A DNA stretch of 64,000 nucleotides from NCBI RefSeq assembly GCF_014650055.1, contig NZ_BMUF01000005.1, positions 247,330 through 311,329 of the forward strand. The letters run 5' to 3'. The DNA comes from Streptomyces malachitofuscus (GTDB taxonomy: Bacteria; Actinomycetota; Actinomycetes; Streptomycetales; Streptomycetaceae). The translations under genes and the position numbers were made by a program. How positions within the stretch are numbered: the stretch's first letter is position 1; each line of letters opens with the position of its first letter. This document shows positions 32,930 through 41,565 of this stretch, piece after piece. The notes beneath the pieces were generated by a model. The model saw only the letters and a program-made list of their open reading frames with translations. It was not told the DNA's origin and made no database searches.

Positions 32930-33865
32930 ATGATCCTCCCCGCGGTCCTGCTGCTGCTCGGCGTCCTGACCGCTGTCGTGGGTCCCCGGCTGCTCGCCCG
33001 GGCCGACTGGCCCGACCGTGAACCGGTGGTGGCGCTGTGGGCGTGGCAGTGCGTCATCGCGGCCGTCCTGCTGTGCTGCGCCCTGTCGATGACGTTCAGC
33101 GCGGCGGCCGCCTGGCACGCGGTGGGCGGCCAGGTGTTCGCCACCGCACCCCGCGCCGTCGTGGAGGCCTACTCCCTGGGCACGTCGGGACTCTGGGCGG
33201 AGACCACCGCGGTGGCACTCGCGTGCGGCGGGCTGTGGAGCGCCGCGATGCTGGTCCGGGAGGTCGTACGGGCTCGCGCGCGCCGGCGGACCCGCCGGGC
33301 CGACCTGCGGCTGCGCGCACCGCTGCTGCCCGGGGAGGAGCCCGGCACCGACCGGCTCGTGGTCCTGGAGGGTGAGCGGCCCGACGCCTGGTGGCTGCCC
33401 GGCACGCCGCCCCGACTGGTCGTCACCACGGCCGCGTTGCGCCGGCTGAAGGGCCGACAGCTGGACGCCGTCCTCGCCCACGAACAGGGTCACGCGCGGG
33501 CCCGGCACGACTGGCTGCTGCACTGCTCGTCCGCGCTGGCGGGCGGCTTCCCGCAGGTGCCGGTGTTCGCGGCGTTCCGCGAGGAGATGCACCGGCTCGT
33601 CGAACTCGCCGCCGACGACACGGCGTCCCGCCGCTTCGGCCGGCTGACCACGGCGCTCGCCCTGGTGGAACTCAACGAGCACCGCGGCGTGTTCGGCCCC
33701 GGTCCGGACCCACGGGCACAGGTCCCGGCCCGGGTCCACCGGCTGCTCACCCCCGCGGACCGGCTGACCGCGGGGCGGCGGCTGCGGCTGACCGCCGTCG
33801 CATCGCTGGTGCCGGTGGTGCCCGTCCTGGTGGCGTTCGTACCGGGATTGCGGGCACTGGGGTAG
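32930..33865 (+). CDS. M56 family (BlaR1/MecR1-like) membrane metallopeptidase
   Basis: The protein has 311 residues. Three N-terminal helices (about residues 5-20, 35-60 and 85-110) precede the zinc protease motif AVLAHEQGHARARHDWL (HExxH) and the third ligand region LVELAADDTASRR. A last helix lies at about residues 288-308. The family includes BlaR1 sensors and the HtpX-like peptidases; this one has no extracellular sensor domain. In actinobacteria M56 peptidase genes are often paired with a BlaI/CopY repressor, but none is adjacent here. The ATG at 32930 lacks a ribosome site and a TAGGCT element lies just upstream, so a leaderless mRNA is possible. Confidence 0.88.
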   Translation: MILPAVLLLLGVLTAVVGPRLLARADWPDREPVVALWAWQCVIAAVLLCCALSMTFSAAAAWHAVGGQVFATAPRAVVEAYSLGTSGLWAETTAVALACGGLWSAAMLVREVVRARARRRTRRADLRLRAPLLPGEEPGTDRLVVLEGERPDAWWLPGTPPRLVVTTAALRRLKGRQLDAVLAHEQGHARARHDWLLHCSSALAGGFPQVPVFAAFREEMHRLVELAADDTASRRFGRLTTALALVELNEHRGVFGPGPDPRAQVPARVHRLLTPADRLTAGRRLRLTAVASLVPVVPVLVAFVPGLRALG

Positions 33866-33939
33866 TCCGCGGGCCGAGAAGGGGCCGGCGGCGGAGACCT
33901 GACTGGCCCCGGACGCCGCCGGTCGACAAGGATCGCCCC

Positions 33940-34641
33940 ATGAGCACCCCCCACACCGCATCCCCGCCCAGGCCGCCGCAGCACCGTCCCGCCGCTCTGT
34001 ACGCCGGAGCGCTGGCGGTGTGCTCGGCGCTGCTGCTGGCCCTGGTCGCCGTCGAGTGGAGACCGCTGCTCGGCCTGGACGGCGACATCTCCCGCACCAC
34101 CCACCGCTGGGCGGTGGCGGAGCCCGGGCTGACCCGGACCGCCCGCATCCTGACGGACTGGGTCTGGGATCCGTGGACGATGCGGGTGCTGTGCGGTGTG
34201 GCGGCGGGGCTGCTGGCGTGGCGGTACGCGGACCGGTGGACCGCGGCGTGGCTGGTGCTGACGGTGGCCGTCGGGACGGCCGTGCAGCAGGGCCTGAAGG
34301 CCGCGCTGGGCCGTGCCCGCCCCGTCTGGCCCGACCCGGTCGACTCCGCGCACTACGCGGCCTTCCCCTCGGGCCACGCCATGACCGCGACGGTCGTGTG
34401 CGGCCTCCTGCTGTGGCTTCTGCGCCGCAGCGGGGTGGACCGTGCCCTGTGGCGCGCGGCGCTGGCCGTGGCGGTGGTCTCGGTGGCCGGCGTGGGCCTC
34501 ACCCGCGTCTGGCTGGGCGTCCACTGGCCGACGGACGTCGTGGGCGGCTGGCTGTTCGGCGCCCTGCTGGTGACGGGGGCCGTGGTCGTTCACAAGCAAC
34601 GTCACCCCGACCGCCGCCGCTCGCTCCCGCGAAGCCGGTAG
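33940..34641 (+). CDS. PAP2 superfamily phosphatase
   Basis: The protein has 233 residues. The three phosphatase motifs are complete: KAALGRARP (motif 1, KxxxxxxRP form), FPSGHA (motif 2) and TRVWLGVHWPTD (motif 3, with the catalytic His). Six membrane helices are visible from about residue 20 to 220. Such enzymes remove phosphate from undecaprenyl pyrophosphate, phosphatidate or similar lipids on the outer face of the membrane. The start ATG has AAGGATCG upstream. A perfect hairpin 57 bases after the stop ends the unit. Confidence 0.92.
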   Translation: MSTPHTASPPRPPQHRPAALYAGALAVCSALLLALVAVEWRPLLGLDGDISRTTHRWAVAEPGLTRTARILTDWVWDPWTMRVLCGVAAGLLAWRYADRWTAAWLVLTVAVGTAVQQGLKAALGRARPVWPDPVDSAHYAAFPSGHAMTATVVCGLLLWLLRRSGVDRALWRAALAVAVVSVAGVGLTRVWLGVHWPTDVVGGWLFGALLVTGAVVVHKQRHPDRRRSLPRSR

Positions 34642-34697
34642 CGGCCTTCCGCACGCCCCGCCCACAAGTGCTCGCCTCGGCGCGTGAACAGGCCGAG

Positions 34698-34742
34698 GCC
34701 GTCCGCCTCGGACGATCCCCCGCGTCGCCCGAGGCGGACGGC
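34698..34742. terminator. Terminator hairpin after the PAP2 gene
   Basis: Perfect 14-bp arms (GCCGTCCGCCTCGG at 34698-34711 and its complement at 34729-34742) enclose a 17-base loop. It separates the PAP2 gene from the TetR gene that follows. Confidence 0.75.
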
Positions 34743-34782
34743 AGCCCGGACCGGGCCCGAAGGCCCGGCCGCATGCGTTGAG

Positions 34783-34807
34783 TATAGTTGGCTGGCAGCC
34801 AGTCAAC
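34783..34807 (+). promoter_or_regulatory. TetR promoter with overlapping 21-bp operator
   Basis: A -10-like TATAGT (34783-34788) is overlapped by a 21-bp near-palindrome (34787-34807, GTTGGCTGGC/GCCAGTCAAC) centred on one A, with two mismatched base pairs. The dyad ends 13 bases before the TetR ATG, an ideal place for autorepression. Confidence 0.75.
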
Positions 34808-34820
34808 GCAGGAGTCCAGC

Positions 34821-35498
34821 ATGTCCCCGCGCAGCGCCCTGGTCAATGAAGAGTTGCGGAGGCGTTCGAAGGAGCGGCTTCTGCACGCCGCCGTCGAGCT
34901 GGTCAGCGAGCACGGGTACGAGGCCACGACGCTCGGCGACATCGCCGACCGGGCGGGTTCCGCGCGGGGCCTGGTCTCGTACTACTTTCCGGGAAAACGC
35001 CAGCTCGTGCAGTCCGCCGTGCACCGTCTGATGCACCGGACGCTGGAGGAGGCCCTGGAGCGCGAGCCGTGCACGGACGACGGCCGGGAGCGGATGGCGC
35101 GGGCCATCGACGCGATCCTGGGCCTGGCGCGGGACCGTCCGGTGCTGATGCGCCAGCACATGGCCGGACTACTGCAGGCCGAGGGATTCGTGCCCTGTCC
35201 CGAGCAGCGGCGGCTGGCCGAACTGCTGAGCGACACCGTCGCGCGGCACGGCTCCAGTGACGTCGAGTCCGACTACCCGATGCTGCGCGCCCTGCTGATG
35301 GGCGCCGTCTACGCGGCCCTGATGCCGGGTGCGCCGATGCCCGTGCCGGTGCTGCGCGCGGAGTTGTTCAAGCGCTACCGGCTCGACTGGGGAATGGGCG
35401 TCCCGCCGGGCACCGGAGGGCCCGGCGGGACGTGTGAGAAGGACCGGACGGACATGGCCCGGTTCTTCGCGACGGAGCCGGACGCTCAGTCGAAGTAG
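34821..35498 (+). CDS. TetR family transcriptional regulator
   Basis: The protein has 225 residues. The helix-turn-helix lies at about residues 33-55 (TTLGDIADRAGSARGLVSYYFPGK), preceded by RSKERLLHAAVELVSEHGYEA. The C-terminal domain is not of a recognised ligand class. ATG 34821 has AGGAG at 7 bases. A strong dyad covers its promoter, indicating autoregulation. Its 3' end overlaps the end of the convergent LVIVD gene by 13 bases, so its regulated neighbours are not obvious; the PAP2 gene is separated by a terminator. Confidence 0.92.
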   Translation: MSPRSALVNEELRRRSKERLLHAAVELVSEHGYEATTLGDIADRAGSARGLVSYYFPGKRQLVQSAVHRLMHRTLEEALEREPCTDDGRERMARAIDAILGLARDRPVLMRQHMAGLLQAEGFVPCPEQRRLAELLSDTVARHGSSDVESDYPMLRALLMGAVYAALMPGAPMPVPVLRAELFKRYRLDWGMGVPPGTGGPGGTCEKDRTDMARFFATEPDAQSK

Positions 35499-36988
35499 TC
35501 CGGCTGCGTCTGCACGTTGAGCTCACGCAGGTGGACCCAGCGGGCCGGGTCCGTGCGCCGGTCGTCGATCTTCAGGACGTCGAAGCCCTTGGCGATGTCG
35601 TTCGAGTAGATGTAGCCGTTGTAGTAGTACGCCGACCAGGAGCCGCCGGTGACGATCCGGTCGGTGGTCAGCGGGCCGCGTTCGAAGTAGGCGATCTCCT
35701 TCGGCTTGGCGGAGTTGGTGAAGTCCCAGACGGAGACGCCGCCCTGGTACCAGGCCTGGACCATCAGGTCCCGGCCCCGGACGGGGATGATCGAGCCGTT
35801 GTGGGCGACGCAGTTCTCGGTGTCCGCCTGGTGGCGGGGGATCTTGAAGTAGCTGCGGAAGACCAGCTTGCTCCGGTCGCCCTTGCCGATGATGTCGTAG
35901 ATGCCGTCCGCGCCGCGGTTCGGGCCGATCTCGGCGTTGCAGGTGGCGCCGCCGCCACCGCCCAGCTCGTCGGTGAAGACGACCTTGTCGGCCCTCTGGT
36001 TGAAGGTCGCCGAGTGCCAGAAGGCGAAGTTGACGTTGTCCTGCACCCGGTCGATCACCCGGGGACGCTCCGGGTTCTTGATGGAGAACAGGATGCCGTC
36101 GCCCATGCAGGCACCGGCGGCCAGGTCCTTGGACGGCAGCACGGTGATGTCGTGGCAGCCCGTGGTCTTGGAGACGCCCGGGTTGGTGGGCCCGCCCGGG
36201 TTGCCGCCGCCGTCCGGGCCCTCACCCGGGAAGAGCACCGGGAAGCCGACCAGCGCCGCCTTGTGCGGGGCCTTGCGCGGCACCTTGATGACGGAGATGC
36301 CGTCGTGCGGCGGCTGGCAGTCGGGGTAGGCCGCGTTCGGCGAGTACGAGGAGACGTAGATGTAGACGTTCTTGCGCTCGGGCACCAGCGTGTGGGTGTG
36401 CGAGCCGCAGGCGGTCTCGACGGCGGCGACGTAGCGCGGGTTGCGCTTGTCGCTGATGTCGAAGACCTTCATGCCCTCCCAGGAGGACTTCTCGGTGGCC
36501 GGCTGCGTGGTGCTGTTGCAACTGCTGTCGCTGCGCGAGGAGTCCGTGGACAGGAACAGCAGGTCGCCGGAGACGGAGATGTCGTTCTGCGAGCCGGGGC
36601 ACAGTACCTGGGCCACGGTCTTCGGCGCCTTGGGGTTGCTGATGTCGAAGATGCGGAAGCCGTCGTAGTTGCCGGCGAAGGCGTACCGGCCCTGGAAGGC
36701 CAGGTCCGAATTGGTGCCGGGCAGCACGTCCTTGGGGATGTTGGCCACGTGCTTGATGTTGTCCGAATGGACGATCTCGTCCTGGGCGGGTATCTCGCCG
36801 CTCTCGATGGCCTTGCGTGCCTCGGCCTGGTCGCTGCGCGAGACCTCCTTGCCGTCGGCCGGCGAGTCCCCCGGGTCGGGGATCGCCCCGGCCGGCGCGG
36901 CGGTGAGCAGGGCGGCCAGCAGGCCGCCGGCCACCGCGGCAACTCCCAGCCGTCTGCGCCGGGTTCGGGAATCTCTCAACAGGATCAC
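35486..36988 (-). CDS. Secreted LVIVD-repeat (beta-propeller) protein
   Basis: The protein has 500 residues. The N-terminus has an RRRR run and a hydrophobic signal ending AAPAGAIPD, so it is exported. The body shows repeated GRYAFAGNYDGFRIFDISNPKAPKTV-type blades, the LVIVD repeat, through about residues 85-470. There are many Gly/Asn/Asp turns and eight or so cysteines (for example LCPGSQ, SSCNSTT, TACGSH, PDCQPP). Homologues are called hypothetical or choice-of-anchor proteins. It is divergent from a DUF305 lipoprotein, a pairing I recall in other Streptomyces. The GTG at 36988 has AGGGAGG upstream. A role in extracellular metal or stress handling is plausible but unproven. Confidence 0.85.
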   Translation of the reverse strand: MILLRDSRTRRRRLGVAAVAGGLLAALLTAAPAGAIPDPGDSPADGKEVSRSDQAEARKAIESGEIPAQDEIVHSDNIKHVANIPKDVLPGTNSDLAFQGRYAFAGNYDGFRIFDISNPKAPKTVAQVLCPGSQNDISVSGDLLFLSTDSSRSDSSCNSTTQPATEKSSWEGMKVFDISDKRNPRYVAAVETACGSHTHTLVPERKNVYIYVSSYSPNAAYPDCQPPHDGISVIKVPRKAPHKAALVGFPVLFPGEGPDGGGNPGGPTNPGVSKTTGCHDITVLPSKDLAAGACMGDGILFSIKNPERPRVIDRVQDNVNFAFWHSATFNQRADKVVFTDELGGGGGATCNAEIGPNRGADGIYDIIGKGDRSKLVFRSYFKIPRHQADTENCVAHNGSIIPVRGRDLMVQAWYQGGVSVWDFTNSAKPKEIAYFERGPLTTDRIVTGGSWSAYYYNGYIYSNDIAKGFDVLKIDDRRTDPARWVHLRELNVQTQPDYFD

Positions 36989-37002
36989 TGTTTCCTCCCT
37001 GG

Positions 37003-37020
37003 TTCCGTTCACTTCGGAAC
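37003..37020. promoter_or_regulatory. Dyad upstream of the LVIVD gene
   Basis: CCGTTC-ACTTCG-GAACGG has perfect 6-bp arms, 15 bases upstream of the LVIVD start. It may be an operator or a leader hairpin overlapping the ribosome-site region. Confidence 0.45.
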
Positions 37021-37132
37021 GGGTTTTCGCATCGGCAGTATCGTCTGGACATGCACATACCAACAGAGGGCCGCGCCGTCTCAGGGAAGTTTTTTGATCA
37101 AAGTTGCGCGGAAGCGTGCTAGGACGGTCGTC

Positions 37133-37149
37133 GACACTCACGAGGTGTC
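37133..37149. promoter_or_regulatory. Dyad upstream of the DUF305 gene
   Basis: GACAC-TCACGAG-GTGTC has perfect 5-bp arms, 47 bases upstream of the DUF305 start in the divergent region. A regulatory role is possible. Confidence 0.4.
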
Positions 37150-37195
37150 CAACAGCCCTCCCCCAGAGGGGTACTCCCAGCCACAGGAGGTCCTT

Positions 37196-37858
37196 GTGCA
37201 CCACCGCCGTGTGCCACGCCTGTCCGCCGTCGCCGCCGGTCTGACCGCCTGCGCCGTCCTCGGACTCGTGGGCTGCGACTCGGGCTCGGACGACTCCGGG
37301 TCGGCCGCATCGAGCGGGCCTTCGGTCATCGCACCCGGGGAACCCGGGGAGGCCAACCGGACCCTGTCGGCCGAGGAGGCCTCGCGGCAGCGCGCGGAGG
37401 ACGACTCCCCCAACTCGGCCGACGTGACGTACGCGCGGATGATGATCGAGCATCACGCGCAGGCGCTCGAGATGACCGAACTCGTACCGGACCGCGCGGA
37501 ATCGCCGAAGATCGTCAAGCTGGCCGAGCACATCGCCGCCGCCCAGCAGCCGGAGATCAAGGCGATGAAGGGCTGGCTGAAGAGCCACGACAAGGCGGAG
37601 CGGGACGAGGGGCACGGGCACGACCACGCGACGATGCCCGGCATGGCCACACAGGCCCAGCTCAAGCAGCTGCGTGCGGCCGACGGCAAGGCCTTCGACC
37701 AGCTGTTCCTCACCCTGATGATCACTCACCACCAGGGCGCGATCACGATGTCCAGCGAGGTGAAGGGGCAGGGGAACAACATCGCCATGGAGGAGATGGC
37801 TGACGACGTGGTGGCCCAGCAGACGAGTGAGATCGGCCGGATGCGGGACCTCATGTGA
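37196..37858 (+). CDS. DUF305 family lipoprotein
   Basis: The protein has 220 residues. The N-terminus has a lipoprotein signal with lipobox LGLVGC, so the mature protein is anchored outside the membrane. Two DUF305 segments each carry the HH motif: TYARMMIEHHAQALEM and LFLTLMITHHQGAITM. A His-rich linker (GHGHDHATMPGM) lies between them. DUF305 proteins have a ferritin-like four-helix fold and often accompany copper-resistance systems, which fits the metal-binding look. The GTG start has AGGAGG at good spacing. It is divergent from the LVIVD gene, and the two may be co-regulated. Confidence 0.9.
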   Translation: MHHRRVPRLSAVAAGLTACAVLGLVGCDSGSDDSGSAASSGPSVIAPGEPGEANRTLSAEEASRQRAEDDSPNSADVTYARMMIEHHAQALEMTELVPDRAESPKIVKLAEHIAAAQQPEIKAMKGWLKSHDKAERDEGHGHDHATMPGMATQAQLKQLRAADGKAFDQLFLTLMITHHQGAITMSSEVKGQGNNIAMEEMADDVVAQQTSEIGRMRDLM

Positions 37859-37905
37859 CGGACGCCGGTCCGCACCGGCCCTTCCCGGTTCCCGCCGGCG
37901 GCGGC

Positions 37906-38427
37906 TCAGCGGCGGGCGTGCCTCGGGGACAGCAGACCCGCGTCGCGCGTCCGACCGATGAGCCGGAGCGCACCGCGCCTGCTGTACCCGGTCTCGGCCA
38001 TCACCGCCAGCACCGGATCGGTCCCCCGCTCCTGGGCCGCGCGGTACGCCCGCGCCACGAGCCGACGTTCCTCCGGCCCCCGCGGGCGGCCGGAGCCGTC
38101 ACGGTGCGCACCCGTACCGGCGTCGTCCCCGGGGTCCGGCCGGCCCTCGGCACCGCAGGCGCGGGCCAGCGGGCCCTCGATCCAGTCGGCCAGCACCGCC
38201 AGGTCCTCGAGAGTGAGCGCGGGCCGGGCCTGTACGTCCTCGACGCAGACCCACCCCTCGCACACCATCGCGAGCGCGTCGATCCTGGCCCCGTCGCCGA
38301 AGGCCAGCCGCACGTGGAGCCACCGGGTCGCCCGCTCCCCCTCCCGCACTTCCCACGCGGGCCACACGGACACCGCACCCTCGGCCGGAGAGCGATCGGA
38401 AAGATGAAGAAGAGATGCCTCGAGCAC
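37906..38427 (-). CDS. DUF6214 family protein
   Basis: The protein has 173 residues. The N-terminal part SVWPAWEVREGE and HVRLAFGDGARIDALAMV, and the C-terminal segment RGPEERRLVARAYRAAQERGTDPVLAVMAETGYSRRGALRLIGRTRDAGLL, match DUF6214 as I know it. The last segment resembles a helix-turn-helix-like module often found at the end of phage-type or antitoxin-like proteins. It is soluble with no cysteine motif of note. The GTG start at 38427 lacks a clear ribosome site. The function is unknown. Confidence 0.8.
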   Translation of the reverse strand: MLEASLLHLSDRSPAEGAVSVWPAWEVREGERATRWLHVRLAFGDGARIDALAMVCEGWVCVEDVQARPALTLEDLAVLADWIEGPLARACGAEGRPDPGDDAGTGAHRDGSGRPRGPEERRLVARAYRAAQERGTDPVLAVMAETGYSRRGALRLIGRTRDAGLLSPRHARR

Positions 38428-38576
38428 ACACGCAACGTAACCGTGTGATCAGTTTCCCTCCGTAGGAACACGCTCCCCGTCCGGCGGACGGCACCCTGTC
38501 AGCGGAGTGCGGACGGTGCCATGCTGGGAGACATACAGCGATCTCCTGTCGATCCCCCGGGGTGAGGAGTTCCGCC

Positions 38577-39923
38577 GTGCTGCGTGTCGCCGTGATCGGT
38601 TCCGGACCGAGCGGGTGCTACACCGCCCAGAGCCTGGTCCAGCAGGACCCCCAGGTGCGCGTCGACGTCCTGGACCGGCTGCCCTGCCCGTACGGCCTGG
38701 TCCGCTACGGCGTGGCACCGGACCACGAGAAGATCAAGTCCCTGCAGAACAACCTGCGCGGGGTGCTGGAGCACGAGCGGGTGCGCTTTCTCGGCGGGGT
38801 GCCGGTCGGGCCGGGCGGCGTGCCGGTCGCGCGGCTGCGCGAGCTGTACCACGCGGTGGTGTACTGCGTGGGGGCCGCCACGGACCGACGGCTGGGCATC
38901 CCGGGCGAGGATCTGCCGGGCAGCTGGTCGGCGACCGAGTTCGTGGCCTGGTACAGCGCGCATCCGGACACGGTCCAGGACGGTTTCCTGCGCGGAGTGC
39001 GGTCGGCGGTGGTCATCGGCGTCGGGAACGTCGCCGTGGACGTCACGCGCATGCTGGCTCGGGGGGTGACGGAACTGGCCCCGACCGACATGCCGCACGC
39101 GGCCCTGAACGCACTCGCGGCGAGCCGGGTGACGCTCGTTCACATGGTGGGCCGGCGCGGTCCGTCCCAGGCCCGGTTCACCACCAAGGAGCTGCGCGAG
39201 CTGGGGACGCTGCCGGACACCGCGGTCGCCGTGGATCCGGCCGAGTCCGCGCTGGATCCGGCATACACGGACCCGTCCGCGCTGCCCGCACCGCAGCGCC
39301 GCAACGTCGAGGTGCTGCGCGGCTGGGCCGGGGGGACGGCTGAGCCGGGCGCGCGGCGTCTGATCCGTCTGCGTTTCTTCCTCCGCCCGGCCGAGCTGAT
39401 CGCCCGCGGGGGCAGGGTGGGCGCGGTGCGTTTCGAGCGGACGGCGCCGGACGGGCACGGAGGGATCACGGGCACCGGGCGGTTCGAGGAGATCGAGGCG
39501 CAGTTGGTGCTGCGGTCGGTGGGGTACCGCGGGGTGCCGCTGGAGGGAGTGCCGTTCGACGCCGCGGGAGGCACGGTGCCGCACCTCGCCGGGCGGGTGC
39601 TGCGCGGGGGCACCGTCGCTCCGGGCGAGTACGTGGCGGGCTGGATCAAGCGGGGCCCGACGGGCGTCATCGGCACGAACCGGTCCTGCGCCAAGGAGAC
39701 GGTGACCTCCCTGCTGCAGGACGCCGCCCTCTTCAGGGACCGCGACCTGCCCGGCGACCCCCTGACGGCACTGCGGGCCGAGGGCATCGAACCGGTCGGG
39801 TGGAAGGGCTGGCAGGCCATCGAGCGGGCCGAGGCGCACCTGGGTGCGTCCCTCGGCCGGAGCACCGTGAAACTCCCCGACTGGGACACCCTGCTCGCGG
39901 CGGCACGGGGAGCCGGCGCGTAG
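38577..39923 (+). CDS. Ferredoxin-NADP reductase, adrenodoxin-reductase (FprA) type
   Basis: The protein has 448 residues. The FAD site is LRVAVIGSGPSGCYTAQSL, followed by the family-specific PYGLVRYGVAPDHEKIKS. The NADP-binding fold is VVIGVGNVAVDVTRML, and a late FAD contact is GWIKRGPTGVIGTNRSCA. These enzymes transfer electrons between NADPH and ferredoxin for cytochrome P450s. GTG 38577 is preferred because GAGGAG lies 7 bases before it; the earlier in-frame GTG overlaps that ribosome site. No P450 or ferredoxin gene is adjacent, so partners are elsewhere in the genome. Confidence 0.93.
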   Translation: MLRVAVIGSGPSGCYTAQSLVQQDPQVRVDVLDRLPCPYGLVRYGVAPDHEKIKSLQNNLRGVLEHERVRFLGGVPVGPGGVPVARLRELYHAVVYCVGAATDRRLGIPGEDLPGSWSATEFVAWYSAHPDTVQDGFLRGVRSAVVIGVGNVAVDVTRMLARGVTELAPTDMPHAALNALAASRVTLVHMVGRRGPSQARFTTKELRELGTLPDTAVAVDPAESALDPAYTDPSALPAPQRRNVEVLRGWAGGTAEPGARRLIRLRFFLRPAELIARGGRVGAVRFERTAPDGHGGITGTGRFEEIEAQLVLRSVGYRGVPLEGVPFDAAGGTVPHLAGRVLRGGTVAPGEYVAGWIKRGPTGVIGTNRSCAKETVTSLLQDAALFRDRDLPGDPLTALRAEGIEPVGWKGWQAIERAEAHLGASLGRSTVKLPDWDTLLAAARGAGA

Positions 39924-39973
39924 ATCCGTCGGCCCCGCGGAGGCCACAGCGCCCGGTGACCGCGGCGCGGCGG

Positions 39974-40333
39974 TCAGACCTCGCTTCCGCGGTCGGCCTG
40001 GCGGGTGGCAGCCGTGAGCAGGGTGTCGAGCAGGCCGGGGAACAGGGCCTCCAGGTCGTCGCGGCGCAACGCGTTCATCTTGGCCGTGCCCTCGTAGACC
40101 TGCCTGATCACGCCGCTCTCGCGCAGCACCCGGAAGTGGTGCGTGCTGGTGGACTTGGAGACCGGCACGTCGAAGTGCGAACAGGCCAGCGCGACGCCCT
40201 CGGCGGCGAGCTCGCGGACGATCCCCAGACGTACGGGGTCGGAGAGCGCGTGCAGCACGCCCTCCAGCCGGATCTCCTCGCACGTGGGGTGCGGCAGTTC
40301 ACGGCTGCTGGGGACGGGGGCGGCGGTCGTCAC
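39974..40333 (-). CDS. ArsR family transcriptional regulator
   Basis: The protein has 119 residues. The winged helix reads LEGVLHALSDPVRLGIVRELAAEGVALACSHFDVPVSKSTSTHHFRVLRESGVIRQVYEGTAKM. There is no canonical metal-binding ELCVCDL motif, though Cys residues occur in PTCEEI and ACSHF, so it may sense redox state or an organic ligand rather than a metal. The start is GTG at 40333. It is divergent from an old-yellow-enzyme gene, and the 131-bp gap contains a long inverted repeat over the promoter, making it the likely repressor of both genes. Confidence 0.9.
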   Translation of the reverse strand: MTTAAPVPSSRELPHPTCEEIRLEGVLHALSDPVRLGIVRELAAEGVALACSHFDVPVSKSTSTHHFRVLRESGVIRQVYEGTAKMNALRRDDLEALFPGLLDTLLTAATRQADRGSEV

Positions 40334-40370
40334 GGCGGCGGCTCCACATTCGTTCGGGGAGGAGCCTTCA

Positions 40371-40426
40371 TGGTACGAGAAGCATCGTAGTTTGACATCC
40401 GACGTACTACGATGCCTATCGTACGA
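40371..40426. promoter_or_regulatory. Divergent promoter with 21-bp inverted repeat (ArsR operator)
   Basis: Arms 40371-40391 and 40406-40426 match at 18 of 21 positions (core GCATCGTAGT / ACTACGATGC is perfect), with a 14-base spacer. TTGACA at 40392-40397 is a plausible plus-strand -35. The site blocks expression of the OYE gene and probably also the ArsR gene. Confidence 0.75.
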
Positions 40427-40464
40427 GCCGCACGCCTCCCCGAACCGCCGAATGGAGCCCCGAC

Positions 40465-41544
40465 GTGAGCACGCTGTTCGAGCCCTACACCCTGCGCGCC
40501 GTGACGATCCCCAACCGCGTGTGGATGCCGCCCATGTGCCAGTACTCGGCCGCGCCCGAGGGGCCCGAGGCCGGCGTGCCCGGCGACTGGCACTTCGCGC
40601 ACTACGCGGCCCGGGCGGCCGGCGGCACGGGCCTGATCGTCGTCGAGGCCACCGCCGTGTCACCGGAGGGCCGCATCTCGCCGTACGACCTCGGCATCTG
40701 GAACGACACGCAGGCCGAGGCCTTCCGCCGCATCACCGGGTTCCTCGCCGCGCAGGGCACCGTCCCCGCCATCCAGCTCGCGCACGCCGGACGCAAGGCG
40801 TCGACCGGCCGCCCCTGGAAGGGCGGCGCACCGGTCGGCCCGCAGGACCACGGCTGGCAGCCGGTCGCCCCGAGTCCGCGCGCCTTCGCCGAGGGGCACC
40901 CCGTCCCCGACGAGCTGACGGTGGAGCAGATCGGGGAGATCGTCGACCGGTTCCGCGCCGCCGCCCGCCGCGCGCTCGCCGCCGGGTTCGAGATCGCCGA
41001 GATCCACGGCGCCCACGGCTATCTGATCAACGAGTTCCTCTCCCCGTACTCCAACCACCGCACCGACGCCTACGGCGGCTCGTACGAGAACCGGACGCGT
41101 TTCGCACTCGAGGTGGTCGACGCCGTGCGCGAGGTGTGGCCGGACGAGAAGCCGCTGTTCTTCCGCATCTCGGCCACGGACTGGGTGGAGGAGGCCGGCT
41201 GGACCGCCGACGACACCGTCCGCTTCGCCTCCGAACTGCACGCCCACGGCATCGACCTGCTCGACGTCTCCACGGGTGGCAACGCCTCCGGCGCCCGCAT
41301 CCCGACCGGACCCGGCTACCAGGTCCCCTTCGCCGCGCGGGTGCGCAACGAGACGCCGATGCCCGTGGCCGCCGTGGGACTGATCACCGAGGCGGGGCAG
41401 GCGGAGAAGATCCTGGCGAACGGCGAGGCGGACGCGGTGCTCCTCGGCCGCGAGCTGCTCCGCAATCCTTCGTGGGCCCGGCACGCCGCGCGTGAGCTGG
41501 GCGGCACGGTGCACGTGCCGGACCAGTACCACCGTTCCGTCTGA
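40465..41544 (+). CDS. Old yellow enzyme family NADH:flavin oxidoreductase (YqjM-like)
   Basis: The protein has 359 residues. It is an (beta/alpha)8 FMN enzyme: IPNRVWMPPMCQYSA holds the Cys typical of thermophilic-like/YqjM OYEs, QLAHAGRKAS binds FMN, IHGAHGYLINEFLSPYSN carries the HxxH-type substrate-binding pair (His-Gly-Ala-His), and VAAVGLITEAGQAE and VLLGRELLRNP bind the phosphate. It reduces activated alkenes using NAD(P)H. The GTG at 40465 has GGAG upstream. It is divergent from and probably repressed by the ArsR regulator, suggesting induction by electrophiles or oxidants. A hairpin terminator follows. Confidence 0.94.
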   Translation: MSTLFEPYTLRAVTIPNRVWMPPMCQYSAAPEGPEAGVPGDWHFAHYAARAAGGTGLIVVEATAVSPEGRISPYDLGIWNDTQAEAFRRITGFLAAQGTVPAIQLAHAGRKASTGRPWKGGAPVGPQDHGWQPVAPSPRAFAEGHPVPDELTVEQIGEIVDRFRAAARRALAAGFEIAEIHGAHGYLINEFLSPYSNHRTDAYGGSYENRTRFALEVVDAVREVWPDEKPLFFRISATDWVEEAGWTADDTVRFASELHAHGIDLLDVSTGGNASGARIPTGPGYQVPFAARVRNETPMPVAAVGLITEAGQAEKILANGEADAVLLGRELLRNPSWARHAARELGGTVHVPDQYHRSV

Positions 41545-41565
41545 GACGCCCGCCCCACGTCGCAA

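Noticed and set aside
37094..37125. TTGATC ... TAGGAC as a DUF305 promoter
   Set aside because: The spacing is about 20 bases and the -10 match is poor.
35531..37195. Upstream extension of the DUF305 gene opposite the LVIVD gene
   Set aside because: The region is antisense to a clear gene. The lipoprotein signal and AGGAGG site fix the start at 37196.
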